A DNA stretch of 64,000 nucleotides from NCBI GenBank assembly GCA_000328365.1, contig KB294746.1:99666-163665 (forward strand), written 5' to 3'. The position numbers were made by a program, and so were the translations under genes. Numbering within the stretch: position 1 is the stretch's first letter; every line of letters starts with the position of its first letter. The DNA comes from Capitella teleta (taxonomy: Eukaryota > Annelida > Polychaeta > Capitellidae). This document shows, one piece after another, positions 25,417 to 37,229 of the stretch. A model generated the notes under the pieces. That model was given only the letters and a program-made list of their open reading frames with translations, was not told the origin of the DNA and made no database searches.

Positions 25417-27531
25417 TGCTGCGATATCTGTTTTTTTTTTTTTTTTTTGGCTTTGTCGCCATATCATTCCTTACATGTCACAAGTAATTTTGTATATAGT
25501 CTCTCCTAAACTTGAATGGTTGAACCATGCTCTCTGTTTGTATAAGCAATTAAATACGCTACATGTCTCTTATAAATAGGTTGTTTCTTGTGTGAATGTG
25601 AACAAGATAATTGCTCAATTAAACATTTTTCCTACATTTACCTCAAATTGTGTTTCTTTTATTTTTATGTTGTGGGTGATATTTTAAATTTTAATTACGG
25701 CAATTTGGCATTTAGTTGAGAAGCCTGGTGTGCCTCACTGGGTTTGAATTTCTCGGCCTGAAACTAACGTCCATCGCAACATCTTAGCACATTGCGTAGT
25801 GTCGAAATAGGTAGCGTAGCTGGTTGTATGTTCCCTGGGCAGTTGACTTTGTGGGTTCAGAGACTAAAAGCAACATACTGTACATGTACAACTACTTCCT
25901 CTTGACCTCTTATGTTTTACCAATTCATGTTCAACGTAATGTTTGTCTATGGAATCATAACGCACTTTGGTGACTGCGTAAAAGAAAGTGCGGATGGGAA
26001 AAAATATTCATGATTCAGATAAAATCCTGAACCAGCGACTCCGAAGTTATGCTGCATGTTGTATGTTATGGTATTTGAAGGCGTTAGACTGATATTGTGT
26101 GCTCGTTTGATGGCAGCCAATACAGAACAAAGGACGCTGAGCCCACGTGACCATTAAACCCTGCGTGTCGTCTGCTGAATTCGCGCGCAAAACATACGAA
26201 GCCACGGGCGAGTTCGCTCGCTATGTCTGCGCATATTGTAGTACATAGCACGGTATTCTGTGATCGCGAGGGCTTCTCGCAATTCGAGAAATCGTGAAAA
26301 CAAATGGAATGGATAAAACCAGTTCAAAACACAGGCGCAAAGTTGGAACACGAGAAAATGACGTCGAGATGCCCAAATTACAAACTCGCGATCTTTGAGG
26401 AGGAGTCATTACGCGCGAAACCGCTAGGCGGCAACATGGGCAAGATAGAGTACGTTCAATGGAAGGTTTTAATTGTAGAGTGGGGTTTCTTAAAAGACGA
26501 ATTCAAGGGAATTGTTTTCTGAACAAGACAAGCTGTGCTTACATAATTATTCGCACCACACTATAAATAAACATGGTCCATTTAGGCCAAAGATGCATGC
26601 AATTAATTCAATTAGATTTATTCTATTTAAATGTGTAATTTTAGAAAGACATTCAAATAGCCTAATTGGCACTAATTAAAATGAATACAATGCGTGCATA
26701 GCTCATTCGCGCGGTTTTTCCCTTCTTCTTGATTTGTTTATAATTAAATTGTGAATATATATGCCAATTAATAATCAATAATATTAAGTATTCCTGCTAT
26801 GACAGCGCTCCCATAATGAATCAATCGAAGAATTCCATTCTGAAATCGAAAGTAGTAAACAACGCTGAACGGAGGTGAGCGAGTGTAGCATTGATATTGC
26901 GCCGACGACATATACCAGTATATTACATAACCCATCAATGCAATGTCATAAAAACGCACTTAGCGTCTGCCGTAGGTGGCGTCGCTATCTCTCCACCCCT
27001 GCACCACGTGGTCTGCGAACGGCGTCTGTGCGAATAGACTCATTAAGAGAGGGCGCCATTCGCACTTGATAATCCTCGATGTTTGTGTCAATCAGGCATA
27101 AACAACATCATAGCATGCCAATCAAAGTTCTTAGATCGTAAGCGCATGATTTACTGCGGGCGGCCGTCGGTTAGCGAGCGGCGGGCAAATTGCTTCTCAG
27201 ACGCTGGCAGTCTGCTGACTAATTGCCAGCCCAGTCGGTCGTCTGCGCTCAAATGGATGGAACATTTGTTGCGAGGGTTCGATGGCGACGCGCGGTTCGT
27301 TCGGCAGACACAGACGCCAGGCGTTCTGACGCTGATGCTTCAATGGTTTTGGCGGCGGGAGTAAAACACCTACCGCGGCGACGTCTCTTTTATAAATTAG
27401 CCGAAAACTTTGCAAAAAATTATTAAGCGGAGAAGCTGAGTGGTTTTACGCGCAAAGATTCCCGGCTTGTCTCGTGTGCGCAGACGTCGGCAGAATCGCG
27501 AGCGTATATTAATCCAGTCAGTTCGCTCGAG
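25417..27531. other. Intergenic region and chordin-like gene promoter area
   Basis: The first part is AT-rich and holds ATTAAA signals (25549, 25616) suitable for the ECT2 3' end. From about 26150 the sequence is richer in CG dinucleotides, most strongly 26900-27530, as in a promoter-linked CpG-rich region. A TATAAATTA word lies at 27391-27399, about 140 bases before the first ATG of the chordin-like gene. Short ORFs here are not convincing. Confidence 0.4.
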
Positions 27532-30500
27532 ATGATCAGTTCGAAGCCGATCTTCATGGGGTAAGTGCGAGTTTATGAGCATAAATAAACATTGTTTTCC
27601 AACTGAATTAAGTAACAATTGAGTAATTAATTTAATTAATTTGTAATTAATTTGTAATTAATTTTTTTTGTAGTATTTTTTTCTACATTTTAGATTGTTG
27701 TTAGTGTGTGTGTGTTTTTTTTTGTTTTGTTTTTTTTTTTTTTCGTTGTTCTCGGGAACAATTGCCAATTTTGCAAACAATTGAATTAAAGAAAAAACAA
27801 TGAACTCTTTTTGACTAAATAGCTAAATTAAATTAATCAACCAACTGATCAGCATATAAACGTAATTGTCGTTGTCTATTTATATCAAAGTAAGTTAAAA
27901 ATAATCCACGATTGAAACCTTTCAATTTTAGAACTCAACCTGTTTCCATGCAACACGTGCGATGTGCGCAAGATTTTTTCGCGCGTAATTTCTGTGTATT
28001 TCGCATTTATAACTATTTAATTCAACTTATTATCGGCGATAAAATAAAGCCTACTAGATACATGGATTGTAATGGTACTTAATTACTGTGTGTACTTTAT
28101 AAGTTAATTGGTATTGCAATGTTTTTTTTTTCTTACCCACCCCCCCAGGAGATTAGTGTTTCTCTCACGAACGTCTTTTCCCGAACGAAGAATGTTCGCT
28201 TCGACGCTTCTCATCATCTCGTGTCTGTTGTCTTGCGCCGAAGCAGGTAAGCAGCATGTCTAGCTAATTAATTTATGGTCATAACTAATACATTAAATAT
28301 AATTAATATAATCATCATGTTAACCCATTTAATCCGAAAAGGAGCTCGCACGGGTAAGCCAATATTTTGCACTAATTAACATTGTACTAGTTATAAATGT
28401 ACGCCCTATACTTATACAGCTTTATGCATAGAAATTTATTGGTTAATGAATACCGCTGGATTTATAATAGGGCAGTAATCGCTGATTAGTTAAATATATA
28501 AAAAGACAGGCAACACAAAAATGTTATCACATAAAACACGATCGAGTGTTAATTGCAATAAAGCATAAGACGCGCGTAGTAATTTCGCTCTTCTGACACA
28601 CACAATCTGGACAAAAGAGACATCATTTTTATTCTGTAGATCAAAGCTATTTCAATATTGACTGATGTCGTTCTGTGGCGACAGACTCCTCGTTCGGCAT
28701 GCATTCCGGCCATTTGTCGTAATATTTAGCGCCGCGTGTCTATCTGTCTCAAATGTTTGTCTTTTCTGAAAAGGTAATTTAGACATAATTTAAGCTGAAG
28801 AGACTTTTGTCGCGGACCAAGTCCCCTCGACGCCATGCTTGCGCGAATAGTTGGCGACACGAACTACGTCTGGGGAGTCACTTAAAATGCCGCCAAAAGA
28901 TGCCTATCGGCGCCGTCTTTTATGGTTCAATCCAATTTAAAGGGTTTTTGCGCACAATATTCCTGAGTGATTTCAATTAATTGCGGCTCCTTTGCCTGGT
29001 TGATTTATTCGCTTTTAAAGTTAACATACAGACACTTAGCACGATCCTCATTACGCGAATCTTGATTGACACTTGGGTCTGAGCCACGTGACTAATTTGT
29101 TTTGCTTCAGCCATATTGCGCACTCGTCGTATCTGCATATCTCAATGTAGATATTGAGGTCTACGCCCTCAGATTGCTATGCAGAGATCTTATGATATAA
29201 TTAATATATCCTATAAAGCTGTAATTTTTTTCTTTGCAATTTAATAAACTTGTTATGAATGTTGGGTATATAGTAACCTGGGTGGCCTGCGAAAATACGC
29301 ATAGGAAGCGAATTTAATTTATAAAATGGGAGCGGTCTTATGTGAGCATTTTTCAGTTTAATTTTTAAAACTACACAACGTACCAGGTAGGGGAACGGCT
29401 CTTTAAGCCGAATGCTCACAAGTACGAATTTACAAGGGTTATGGTTAGGGTTAGGGACTTGAGATGCTTTTACATTGTATGTAGATACACATGTGCCTTT
29501 TCGGACTTGTGAGCATTCGGCCTATCGACCCCACCCCCCTAGGGCCTAGGTAGTCGCTTAGTCTTCCAGATTGAATACGAATTATTTGGGAGCTCGATCA
29601 CATGCAACCGAATTAAGTCAATTAACAAATGACTAGTATACCGTGTACATTTATACGTATGGTATCGACATTCATCTACAAATGTTCCTTCGAATCCGAA
29701 AAACCTCTGGCATGTGATAGTTTACACCTCGAGAGGACGACAACCAGAGTTAATCACAATTGAAAGCAGTTTCGTTCTACAGGGACCCTCCCGAACCAGA
29801 CGTGTCGCCTTGGAGGCAAGACGTTCGAGGCAGGGGACGCTTGGCATCCTGATGTTCCTCCCTTCGGCACAATGCGTTGCATCAGCTGCACATGCGACAC
29901 GGTGAGAACACGTGACAAAATCGTGAAATGTCAAACACATTGGTTTCCTGTGTAGAATGGAGCAGTAACTTGTGAAAGCCAGGCGTGTCCGAAACTCAAG
30001 TGCCGCAAGACTCTTGTGCGGCCGACAGACTGCTGCCCAATATGTGCAAGTGAGTATCTATATAACCACATGCATACAGATTCACGCCATGCCTTTCGCA
30101 GGAAACGCACAAGAGCCAACAATTGACAATACAGTGTCAATGCCATCGTCAACAGAACCCCCACGGGAGTCGTGTATCCATGACAACAAACGATATCAAC
30201 ACAGTCAGATTTTCTCCACAAACAAATCCGGGTTGCGCAAAACAAAGGAAAACCAATGTGTTCTCTGCATCTGTTTGGTGAGACACCGACAACTAATACC
30301 GCATGCATCCCACAATGCATCTCCGACTCACACACAGGACAGCGACGTACTGTGCCATTTGAAAACATGCCCCAATATCACGTGCACAGATCCCTACTAC
30401 GCCCAGGAAGATTGCTGCCCTAGATGCCCAGGTGAGCTCGTTGCCATGGTGATAAAATAGTTATTTCAAAGACTGAGAGTGCAGGTCAACGGCTGATTGA

Positions 30501-31886
30501 TTACTGGGAGGACGGGCGGGACAGCAGCACTGTTATAGAACCGTCAGCCGCCAACACATCTAAGTCGACTGATTGCGTGGAAAACGGAGAAGTTCGCTAC
30601 GTCGACGGAGCTACGTGGCATCCGATGATTGGACCGTTTGGCGCCATGCGGTGCGTCATCTGCGCGTGTCGGGTGAGTTCAACCAAAAACATCGTATATT
30701 TTGGAATAATGCACGCACACCCTCACCGCAGCTGCATGTAGCAAGGCGCTATTTAGTGTTACATGTAGTAATATATACCAGTACACATCGTTTGCACGCA
30801 ATGTACAATTCATGTAAACGTACACCATGTGGTATTGATTAAAAGACGGTCATGTACAATACATGAAGATGAATGAGAAAATATTAGCGCGAAGAACACT
30901 TCTTAACTTTGTTTAGAAATGCGATAAGCAGGTTTAATGATTGGCCAACAAGTAGGCTTTGAATACATAAATTGACTTCTCGTTTCGAAGATAGATTTGC
31001 CTCGTAGTATTCTAGCATAATTTCGAAAGCATTGATGAGTAAGAATTCGTTCGCAGAATGGGCAAGTGCAGTGTCGACGAATGCAGTGCGTTCCCGAGGA
31101 AGCGTTGCCATGCCAACACCCGATCCGCGGTGACGCCCAATGCTGCCCTTCCTGTCCAGAAGCCAACAGCACAGGTACAAGTGACGCATTCATTCCTAAG
31201 ACATTTACACAATTACATTTGTACAGATGTGGCGAGAGTAGACGCAGTACAAGGATCGCCCTGCTTCACCAACCATCGCAAACATGACGTTTTTGTAGCA
31301 GAAGTCTCCGCAAAGCGTAAAGTCATGTTGTACATAGAGGACGAAGAGCGAACCGTGTTCAATTGGGTCATCGAAAAAAGTAAGTTCCCCTCGTAACAAT
31401 TAATCATACTTAATAATACAGTCATGTGTATTAAGCTATCCGTGCATGGCTCAAACTGGACGTACACAAACTTTAAACTGACGTAAACAGCTGTGGAATC
31501 GAAAGAATCAGAGGATGTAACATCAGAATGTATTCTTAAGCACGATCACAATATATCAGTTGAATGACGCGGTTTATATCCCTAAATTACTCCTCCTAGA
31601 AAAAGTTGTTCACATGGAGCAGTTAATTCTGACTGAAAACGAGGCAAACAACATCACAGCGCAACTGAAGGAGACTTTGGCAAACAGCCAATTTGGAATC
31701 GCAAAGCAAAGTATGTCATATCGAAATAATTTCATCTGTTCTAACGTTCTATTCTGAGCAGAAAATGCAGCAAAGTTGAGAAGAAAACTTGGAAAATTCG
31801 TGAAAAAATGTCACCACGAAGGCTGCAGCCGCCATCAGCTGCAGAAAGTGTTGAAGCGATTCAAAATGAAGACGTGTTCAATTTGA
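27532..31886 (+). CDS. Chordin-like secreted BMP antagonist, three VWC domains
   Basis: Chordin-like proteins bind BMPs outside the cell through von Willebrand C domains. Exons: 27532-27560, 28149-28246, 29783-29901, 29956-30049, 30102-30277, 30338-30431, 30485-30672, 31057-31174, 31227-31379, 31600-31710, 31762-31886, all in frame. The signal peptide MFASTLLIISCLLSCAEA starts at the exon 2 ATG (28192; 410 residues); an in-frame ATG at 27532 would add 24 residues before it. Counting from 28192: VWC1 about 24-88 (AGDAWHPDVPPFGTMRC, CCPIC), VWC2 about 112-179 (LKTCPNITC, CCPRC), VWC3 about 208-277 (DGATWHPMIGPFGAMRC, CCPSC). Each VWC is split across two exons. The tail resembles the CHRDL1/2 C-terminus (HDVFVAEVS, VVHMEQ, CHHEGCSRHQLQKVLK). 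The VWC1-VWC2-spacer-VWC3-tail order fits CHRDL, not full chordin, which has CHRD domains. Confidence 0.93.
29407..29521. repeat. 115-bp element with perfect 17-bp inverted ends
   Basis: GCCGAATGCTCACAAGT at 29407-29423 is exactly mirrored by ACTTGTGAGCATTCGGC at 29505-29521, inside an intron of the chordin-like gene. Two adjacent GGTTAGG units (29444-29456) lie between the arms. It looks like a very small MITE; target duplication unclear. Confidence 0.6.
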
Positions 31887-32051
31887 GATGTTATACAAAC
31901 TGTTTTTGGTGCTAACTAAGGACCAAAATATATAATATCATATAACTATTGCAAAGTAAACTGTTTATGTGATGGTTCACTTGAAAATTACTGACAGAGC
32001 GCTTTTTTATTTTTTTGCATTGCTATTATATTTATTCACGTAGTTAACAAT

Positions 32052-32057
32052 AATAAA
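32052..32057 (+). terminator. Poly(A) signal of the chordin-like gene
   Basis: AATAAA 166 bases after the chordin-like stop codon and only 23 bases before the POLD3 stop on the other strand, so cleavage would fall close to or inside the POLD3 last exon. Confidence 0.55.
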
Positions 32058-32079
32058 TGCGCATGAATCATGAGTTTCT

Positions 32080-35000
32080 TCACTTTTTCTTGAAAAAGTT
32101 GGTGAGAGACATTTGTTTTGTGCCTTTGTTAGGAGACGTCTTAGTCATTTTGGCAGCCGGCTTCTTCTACAAGTGAAACAGAAAGAGAACTTACGATTAA
32201 CTCGGTTGCAGCTCAGAACAATGACCTATATACCTGAGCGGCATTTTGAGTTTCCGGTTTCTTCTTGGGAATCGGTTCCTCTTCGTCAGTTGAGTAATCC
32301 TCCCATACTTTTTCGGTTTCTGTCATTGTATCATTGTGAAAATATTCCAAGACTTGATATGAAAAGACTCACGCATATAACCATCGGGCGTTGTTGTATG
32401 TTTTGAGACCAGTTTCCTTTTGCGCACCCTTCTTTTGGCACCCGTGGCGCAAGCCTCATTTCCATTTAACGCCAGCTTTGGTTTCACAGGAAACTCAGGC
32501 AGGGTTGGGGACGGCTCCCTAGGGGGTGGAGGGGGAGGGGTGGGAGGAATAGGGTCCTCCATGTCAATATCTTAACAGAAATACATAAGCGTGAATGCAA
32601 ATGGAGCCAAACAATCACACCTTCTTCCTCTTCTTCTGAACTGCTGCTACTGTCAAAAACAGTCGTCTGAATCCTTCGACGTTTCTTCTCTTTTCGAGGG
32701 AGTTCTTCTGAAAGAGAAAATTATGTTGAAACATGACGGGGGAGAGATTTTTTATTTTTTATTTTTATACTGTAGGCTACATCATGCTACCCTTTATTGG
32801 ATTAAATAATGGTCATTAGCTGGGCTTTAAATATGGAAACCAAGTGCTTAACTTTAATGAAATCATTTTCATTTAAATAGAGTCTTAGCTTGAAGTTTTG
32901 CTCAAGCTGAACAAAGTGACATATAAATCAATTCATTTTTGTGTGAATTTAAAATACAGAGTTATCTGTTCAAATTTTCAAAGAATCAACAATTATTTTT
33001 CTAATTTACATTAATGCATGAAAGATGTAAATCTAAAAACCTTTACACCAGCAGCCCAAAAAATACCGCCCAAAAGCTAAAATTAAATCAAATTAGGTTG
33101 ACGTACCTTCGTCACTCAAAGCTTTCTTCTTCTTTTTCAGACTGAAAAAAAAAAAAAAAATTATTACTGAATCACAGAAGTGAAGTTAACTAACTGCATT
33201 ACAGGCTTATCCTAAATATGATTATACTATGGGAATGATAAGGATCGGTTTTCAATTATCAAGGCAGATAACAACCCTAGTTTAAATTAATATGTTAACG
33301 ATGGTTAACCACAGACAAAACAGCCCTTGGCAGCTCAGAAGAAAATGGGCAAAATACAATGATGGAAATGAGACACTCACTCTGGTTTCCTAACTGGTTT
33401 TGCACTTTCCTTCATTGTCTTTGGTTCTTGTGGTTCTCTTTCAGGTTCACTTGCTTTTGGTTTAGAGGCTGGAATAATAATAATAATAAAAATTAAAAAA
33501 AAAAAAAAAAAAAATAATAATAATAATAATAATAATAATAATTTAAGGAAAAGAAAGGGAAGAGAAAGAAACCACACACTGACATGAACGAAACAACACA
33601 TTTTTCATAGAACAAGAAAAGCTCACCTTGCTTAGAGAAGAAAGCAGCCATGCTGTTCTTGGTCTTATCTTCCTTTTGAACAGGAGTCTCTTTCACCTCT
33701 TTCTCTTGTTTAACTTCTGGTTTCTCCTTCTTTTCATCTTTTTTCTCAGGGCCTTTTGAAAACATGGAAGCGATTCCTTTGGATTTCTTAGAACTGATTG
33801 AAGAGGAAGCATTTGGCGGCACCTGGTGAGGAATAGTTGAACAGTTGGAAACATAAATAAATGCAATTTACAGCTCTTCTAAAATCCGGTGCTTGAGTCG
33901 TCGGCTGAGCAAGTGACTTCAACTGGGCAACTTCTTCACTCGAACGCTGCTTAGCCAGAGAGTAGGAGATAGCACTGTAGTGAGATTTCAATGAGGATGC
34001 ACAGTAACCACAGAATTCAGAACAACCTTCTAGAGCTCAAAGATTGACCTTTGAACTGGTCATAATCAGCCGCAAATAAAAGAGACGGGTCCTGGAACAG
34101 CCCAAATAGTCAACTAAAAATTGTTCAACCTTCAACTGACCTTGACTTTTGATCTCTGCACACTGTATATGTGACAACTCATAACACACGACAAAGTTTT
34201 CTTGAACGCATCGAGCATCTCTTCAGGGACTAACTGCACCAGAAGAACACCCTACGTTGAATTTTTAAAAATTATCCACAATTTCAATCAAAAATTTATC
34301 ATTACTGAAATCTTGGCAGTCCCTGCCACAAAGTAGATTACGTTAAGTTTGTCATTTTCTTTTTCATTTCTTTGAATCTGTGTGAATTCGAAGAGCATTC
34401 TGAAAACGATCGAGTTAGACACATGAAGAGAGCAATGCATGAGGGCTCACTGTTTGGCCACATTGACATGAACATTTAATGTTGCACTCAGCCATTTGAA
34501 CGTGACCTGAAAAAATAATAACCATATAAACCAAATTCGGCTCTTAATTAACTGTTAATATTAAAATTTCCAAGATAACTGTAACGGTCGTCGATGATAG
34601 AAATATCGCTGATCACTGATGCTGTAAAACAATTCTCGATTAATCCAGCACTAGTCGAGGCAGTTTTATAAGTCTTAAGGGGATGAGTGCAAGCACAATT
34701 TCTCACAATCCTATCTTGCCAGGTGTCCCCTTAGCAGAGGCCGCCTTGAAGAGCTTACACATCTCAATAACGTTGCTTCTAAGGCGTCCAAGGCTTAGTG
34801 CTTTAAGCCTCTTGAGTTTAAGTTGTGTTTCCGGAAAATTTGAACTATTAAAACCTGGTAGAACCTTGGCCACTCTCCTCTGGACAGACTCAATAAGATC
34901 AATGTCACTACTTGGGGTGATTGACAGCTGTGAACAACGTGAGTTCAACCTCAAAATCCTATAAATTGTAAAGTCAAAAATATTCTTAGCTTCTAAAGCG

Positions 35001-36853
35001 CACTCCTGAATCAAATTATCCAAGTTCAAAGTTTTAATAATACATGTAACAATCACTTTATTCACATACAAAGATGCCTGATTCAATAACAAAATGTACA
35101 AGTGAAGGAGAAATGTGAAGAATTTTTTTTTTTAATTTACATGTAGTAAACAAAATAATATAAACATAAGAACCATATGATAAAGTAGCTGACATACTAT
35201 GGGTCTCGTTGTACGGTAAACGCATTAAACTCCAGTTCGTGAACCACGATTTCTAGAATTCCACGCTTGTAATTATATTTATGAAAGCACCGGTTTCTCT
35301 CCGCTTTCCGATTGTTGTTTCACATGACCTGCTCTCCACGTGTTATCAATAAACCAGAGCACTGCGCCTGCGAAGTGCGAAGTAAACATACACGCATGCG
35401 CATACAATTTCCCCGCGCAAAGCAGTTCAACATGCGGCCTATCTTTCCTTGCATTTGCGCAAGTGATTTATACCTAGTCTTCACAAAGGAATACGTATTA
35501 ATTATTAATACGCAATATTTTGTGCATCACCAATCAGTATATTAACAATTTTATTTATTTTCATTCGAAAGTCGTGAGAGAAGTTTGAGCGGGAAAGTGA
35601 AGCATGTGCGCTTGTTTACAGCGCAGTGCGCAAGCGCTGAGTGACATCACTCGCAAAATGACGTTTGTTTACTTCTCCACGAAGTGATTTTTTGTTGCGG
35701 GTTTTAACTAATGTAAGTTCGACATGATGGTACTGGCTCATATTGCTTTTTCTTGGAGCATAAATATACCATCTAATGTCTGGAGGGCTTAAACACAAGG
35801 ATTTGTCGGATAATATGTCTATATTTATCATGCAATCGGCTGAGTGTGGAGCCTTGCAGCGGAGCACTTGTCATATAACCACGGACCCCAAATCATCGGT
35901 CTAAAAAGAGCGATATGATTTTTAGGGGTATAGAGACAAAAAACGGGATATGTTTTTTAGGGGGGAAAGTTAGCGTCTACTAGCCTTGCGCATTTCCGTC
36001 ATTGTCTGCTATGCCTGAGAAGAGAGGAAACATGCAATTATCAGTGAATATGAACTAACCTGTTATGTGATGTGATTCGATCTCGGACCATACACCTCAA
36101 AGCACCACCGGTCTATCCGATTGCGCCAGCGTGGAATTTTATAAAGGTGTTGAGTTGTTTGTGCATTATAAGCAAGGTGAAAGGTAGGTAATTATAATAT
36201 TACAATGTGCCCTCTTGACATCATGAATATATGAATTCCTGAAACACGTGGCTTTGTTGTGTCACGTGACAACCGTTTTACTTGAGTTCGCTTGATGTAT
36301 ATCCTTATGCGTTTTCAATCATGATTTTCCAGCAATGGGAATAAGAATATGGTTTGTATATGTTGGGAGACTATTTCGTGTGTGCATAGTATCATAGTGT
36401 GTTGTAAGGTTTGTTCAATGGTGGATTATCGTTGATTCGATGTTGCTTCAATGTGAAACTAATAATCATAATGTAGTTGGATTACGACTTTTCCTTGGAT
36501 ATCCGCGTGCAAAGTAAGGTTTTTAATATGCATATATAGTTATGATCTCTTGTCTTTCATCCTTTCATTAGCTAATTAATGAGTTTTGGGGGTCCGGGGT
36601 TATATGACAAGTGAACCAAAGATACTGTGATAAAGGAATCGTACAGTTTGAGTTTGAGTTTGACACATTCAACATTGGGCGATGTATTATCGCCCAAATG
36701 ATTCGACATAAAGATTATTAGACATCGCATGGTACGACACAGCATTGTGTTCATAGATATCATTGACCATGTGTAATATATCATTCGTACAATTTTATTC
36801 TCATCGTTGATGAATTCATCAAGATTTTCCAAATAAACCGAATCTGTTGACAT
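32080..36853 (-). CDS. POLD3: POLD3, DNA polymerase delta subunit 3 (p66)
   Basis: POLD3 bridges the POLD2 subunit to PCNA in replicative polymerase delta. Thirteen exons join in frame to 422 residues: 36853-36791, 34506-34451, 34399-34306, 34251-34141, 34091-34027, 33974-33872, 33822-33627, 33468-33381, 33141-33107, 32707-32621, 32570-32373, 32319-32234, 32166-32080. The N-terminal winged-helix part starts MSTDSVYLENLDEF and continues VTFKWLSATLNVHVNVAKQ, as in human. The middle is Lys/Glu-rich and disordered, with KGIASMFSK and MAAFFSK. A CDK/CK2-like acidic patch and a proline stretch follow, then VTEKV-like QTEKVWEDY. The protein ends in a PCNA-interacting PIP box, QMSLTNFF (412-419), plus KKK. 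Intron 1 (2.3 kb) is full of repeats; one intron is 52 bases. Human POLD3 is 466 residues. Confidence 0.95.
34683..35101 (-). mobile_element. LINE fragment, end of reverse transcriptase ORF
   Basis: Minus-strand translation in POLD3 intron 1 gives DIDLIESVQRRVAKVLPGF, then KLKRLKALSLGRLRSNVIEM, the post-catalytic region common to CR1/L2/RTE-type LINE ORF2 proteins. The upstream reverse transcriptase core is absent, so it is a 5'-truncated fragment. Family not assigned. Confidence 0.7.
35201..35860. repeat. Dispersed repeat, short (uninterrupted) copy
   Basis: Matches the outer parts of 59071-62430 in blocks: GTACGGTAAAC, GATTTCTAGAATTC, CTTTCCGATTGTTGT, CACATGACCTGCTCTCCACG, AATAAACCAGAGCACT, CACGCATGCGCATACAA, CGCAAAATGACGTTTGTTT, AATGTAAGTTCGACATGAT, GGAGGGCTTAAACACAAGGA. 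This copy lacks the hAT, the LINE and about 1 kb found in the other copy, so it shows the unoccupied sites. Confidence 0.8.
35865..36613. mobile_element. TIR-bounded element in POLD3 intron 1
   Basis: CACTTGTCATATAACCACGG at 35865 is mirrored by the reverse complement ending at 36613; arms are about 29 bases with 2 mismatches, 749 bp apart end to end. No target duplication is obvious and no transposase was recognised. It abuts the repeat at 35201-35860. Confidence 0.5.
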
Positions 36854-36920
36854 TTTCCCTGAAGTCGCGCGAAGATCATAAATAACTTGCAGTCGCAAAT
36901 TCAATAATTTACAACAGATT

Positions 36921-37225
36921 GTGAACGTCATCACCCGCTATTGCATTGTGCAACACCAAAGATTATGGAGCTCCGCTAAGATTGGACACTCAGCAATTTT
37001 GCGTTATAACGCGACGGCAGCGCCACCCGACGACGACGAAGCTGAGATTAAACTGAGCGTTTGCTTCCAATGTTATTGTCCTCGCAACTTTTCTAGCAGC
37101 CGGTTGCCTATCAGTGAATGTAGGTTTGTGGCGGTGCCTCTCTTTTTATTTTATTTTATTATCAGTATTAGTAATATGTAGTCTTTGTTTTGTCAACAAT
37201 GAATAAACAGGGTGAAAAGGGGTTG
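36921..37225. other. Flank upstream of POLD3
   Basis: A CG-rich block (36995-37045) lies upstream of the POLD3 first coding exon and may include its promoter. A plus-strand ORF at 36921-37181 shows no family resemblance. Confidence 0.35.
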
Positions 37226-37229
37226 TTGT

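Noticed and set aside
26154-27426. Several ORFs in the CG-rich block before the chordin-like gene
   Set aside because: Open frames come from high CG content on both strands; no family resemblance.
29437-29456. Interstitial telomere
   Set aside because: Only two to three TTAGGG-like units; too short.
33475-33541. A gene product from the (AAT)n/A-rich tract in a POLD3 intron
   Set aside because: Simple microsatellite; the long Phe/Leu/Ile readings are artefacts of the repeat.
34008-34026. A 19-base POLD3 intron (GTCAATC to CTCTAG)
   Set aside because: Too short to splice; the 52-base intron 33975-34026 gives a better family match (SSRSAISYS).
36921-37181. Divergent gene upstream of POLD3
   Set aside because: 86-codon ORF without resemblance to a known protein, overlapping promoter-like sequence.
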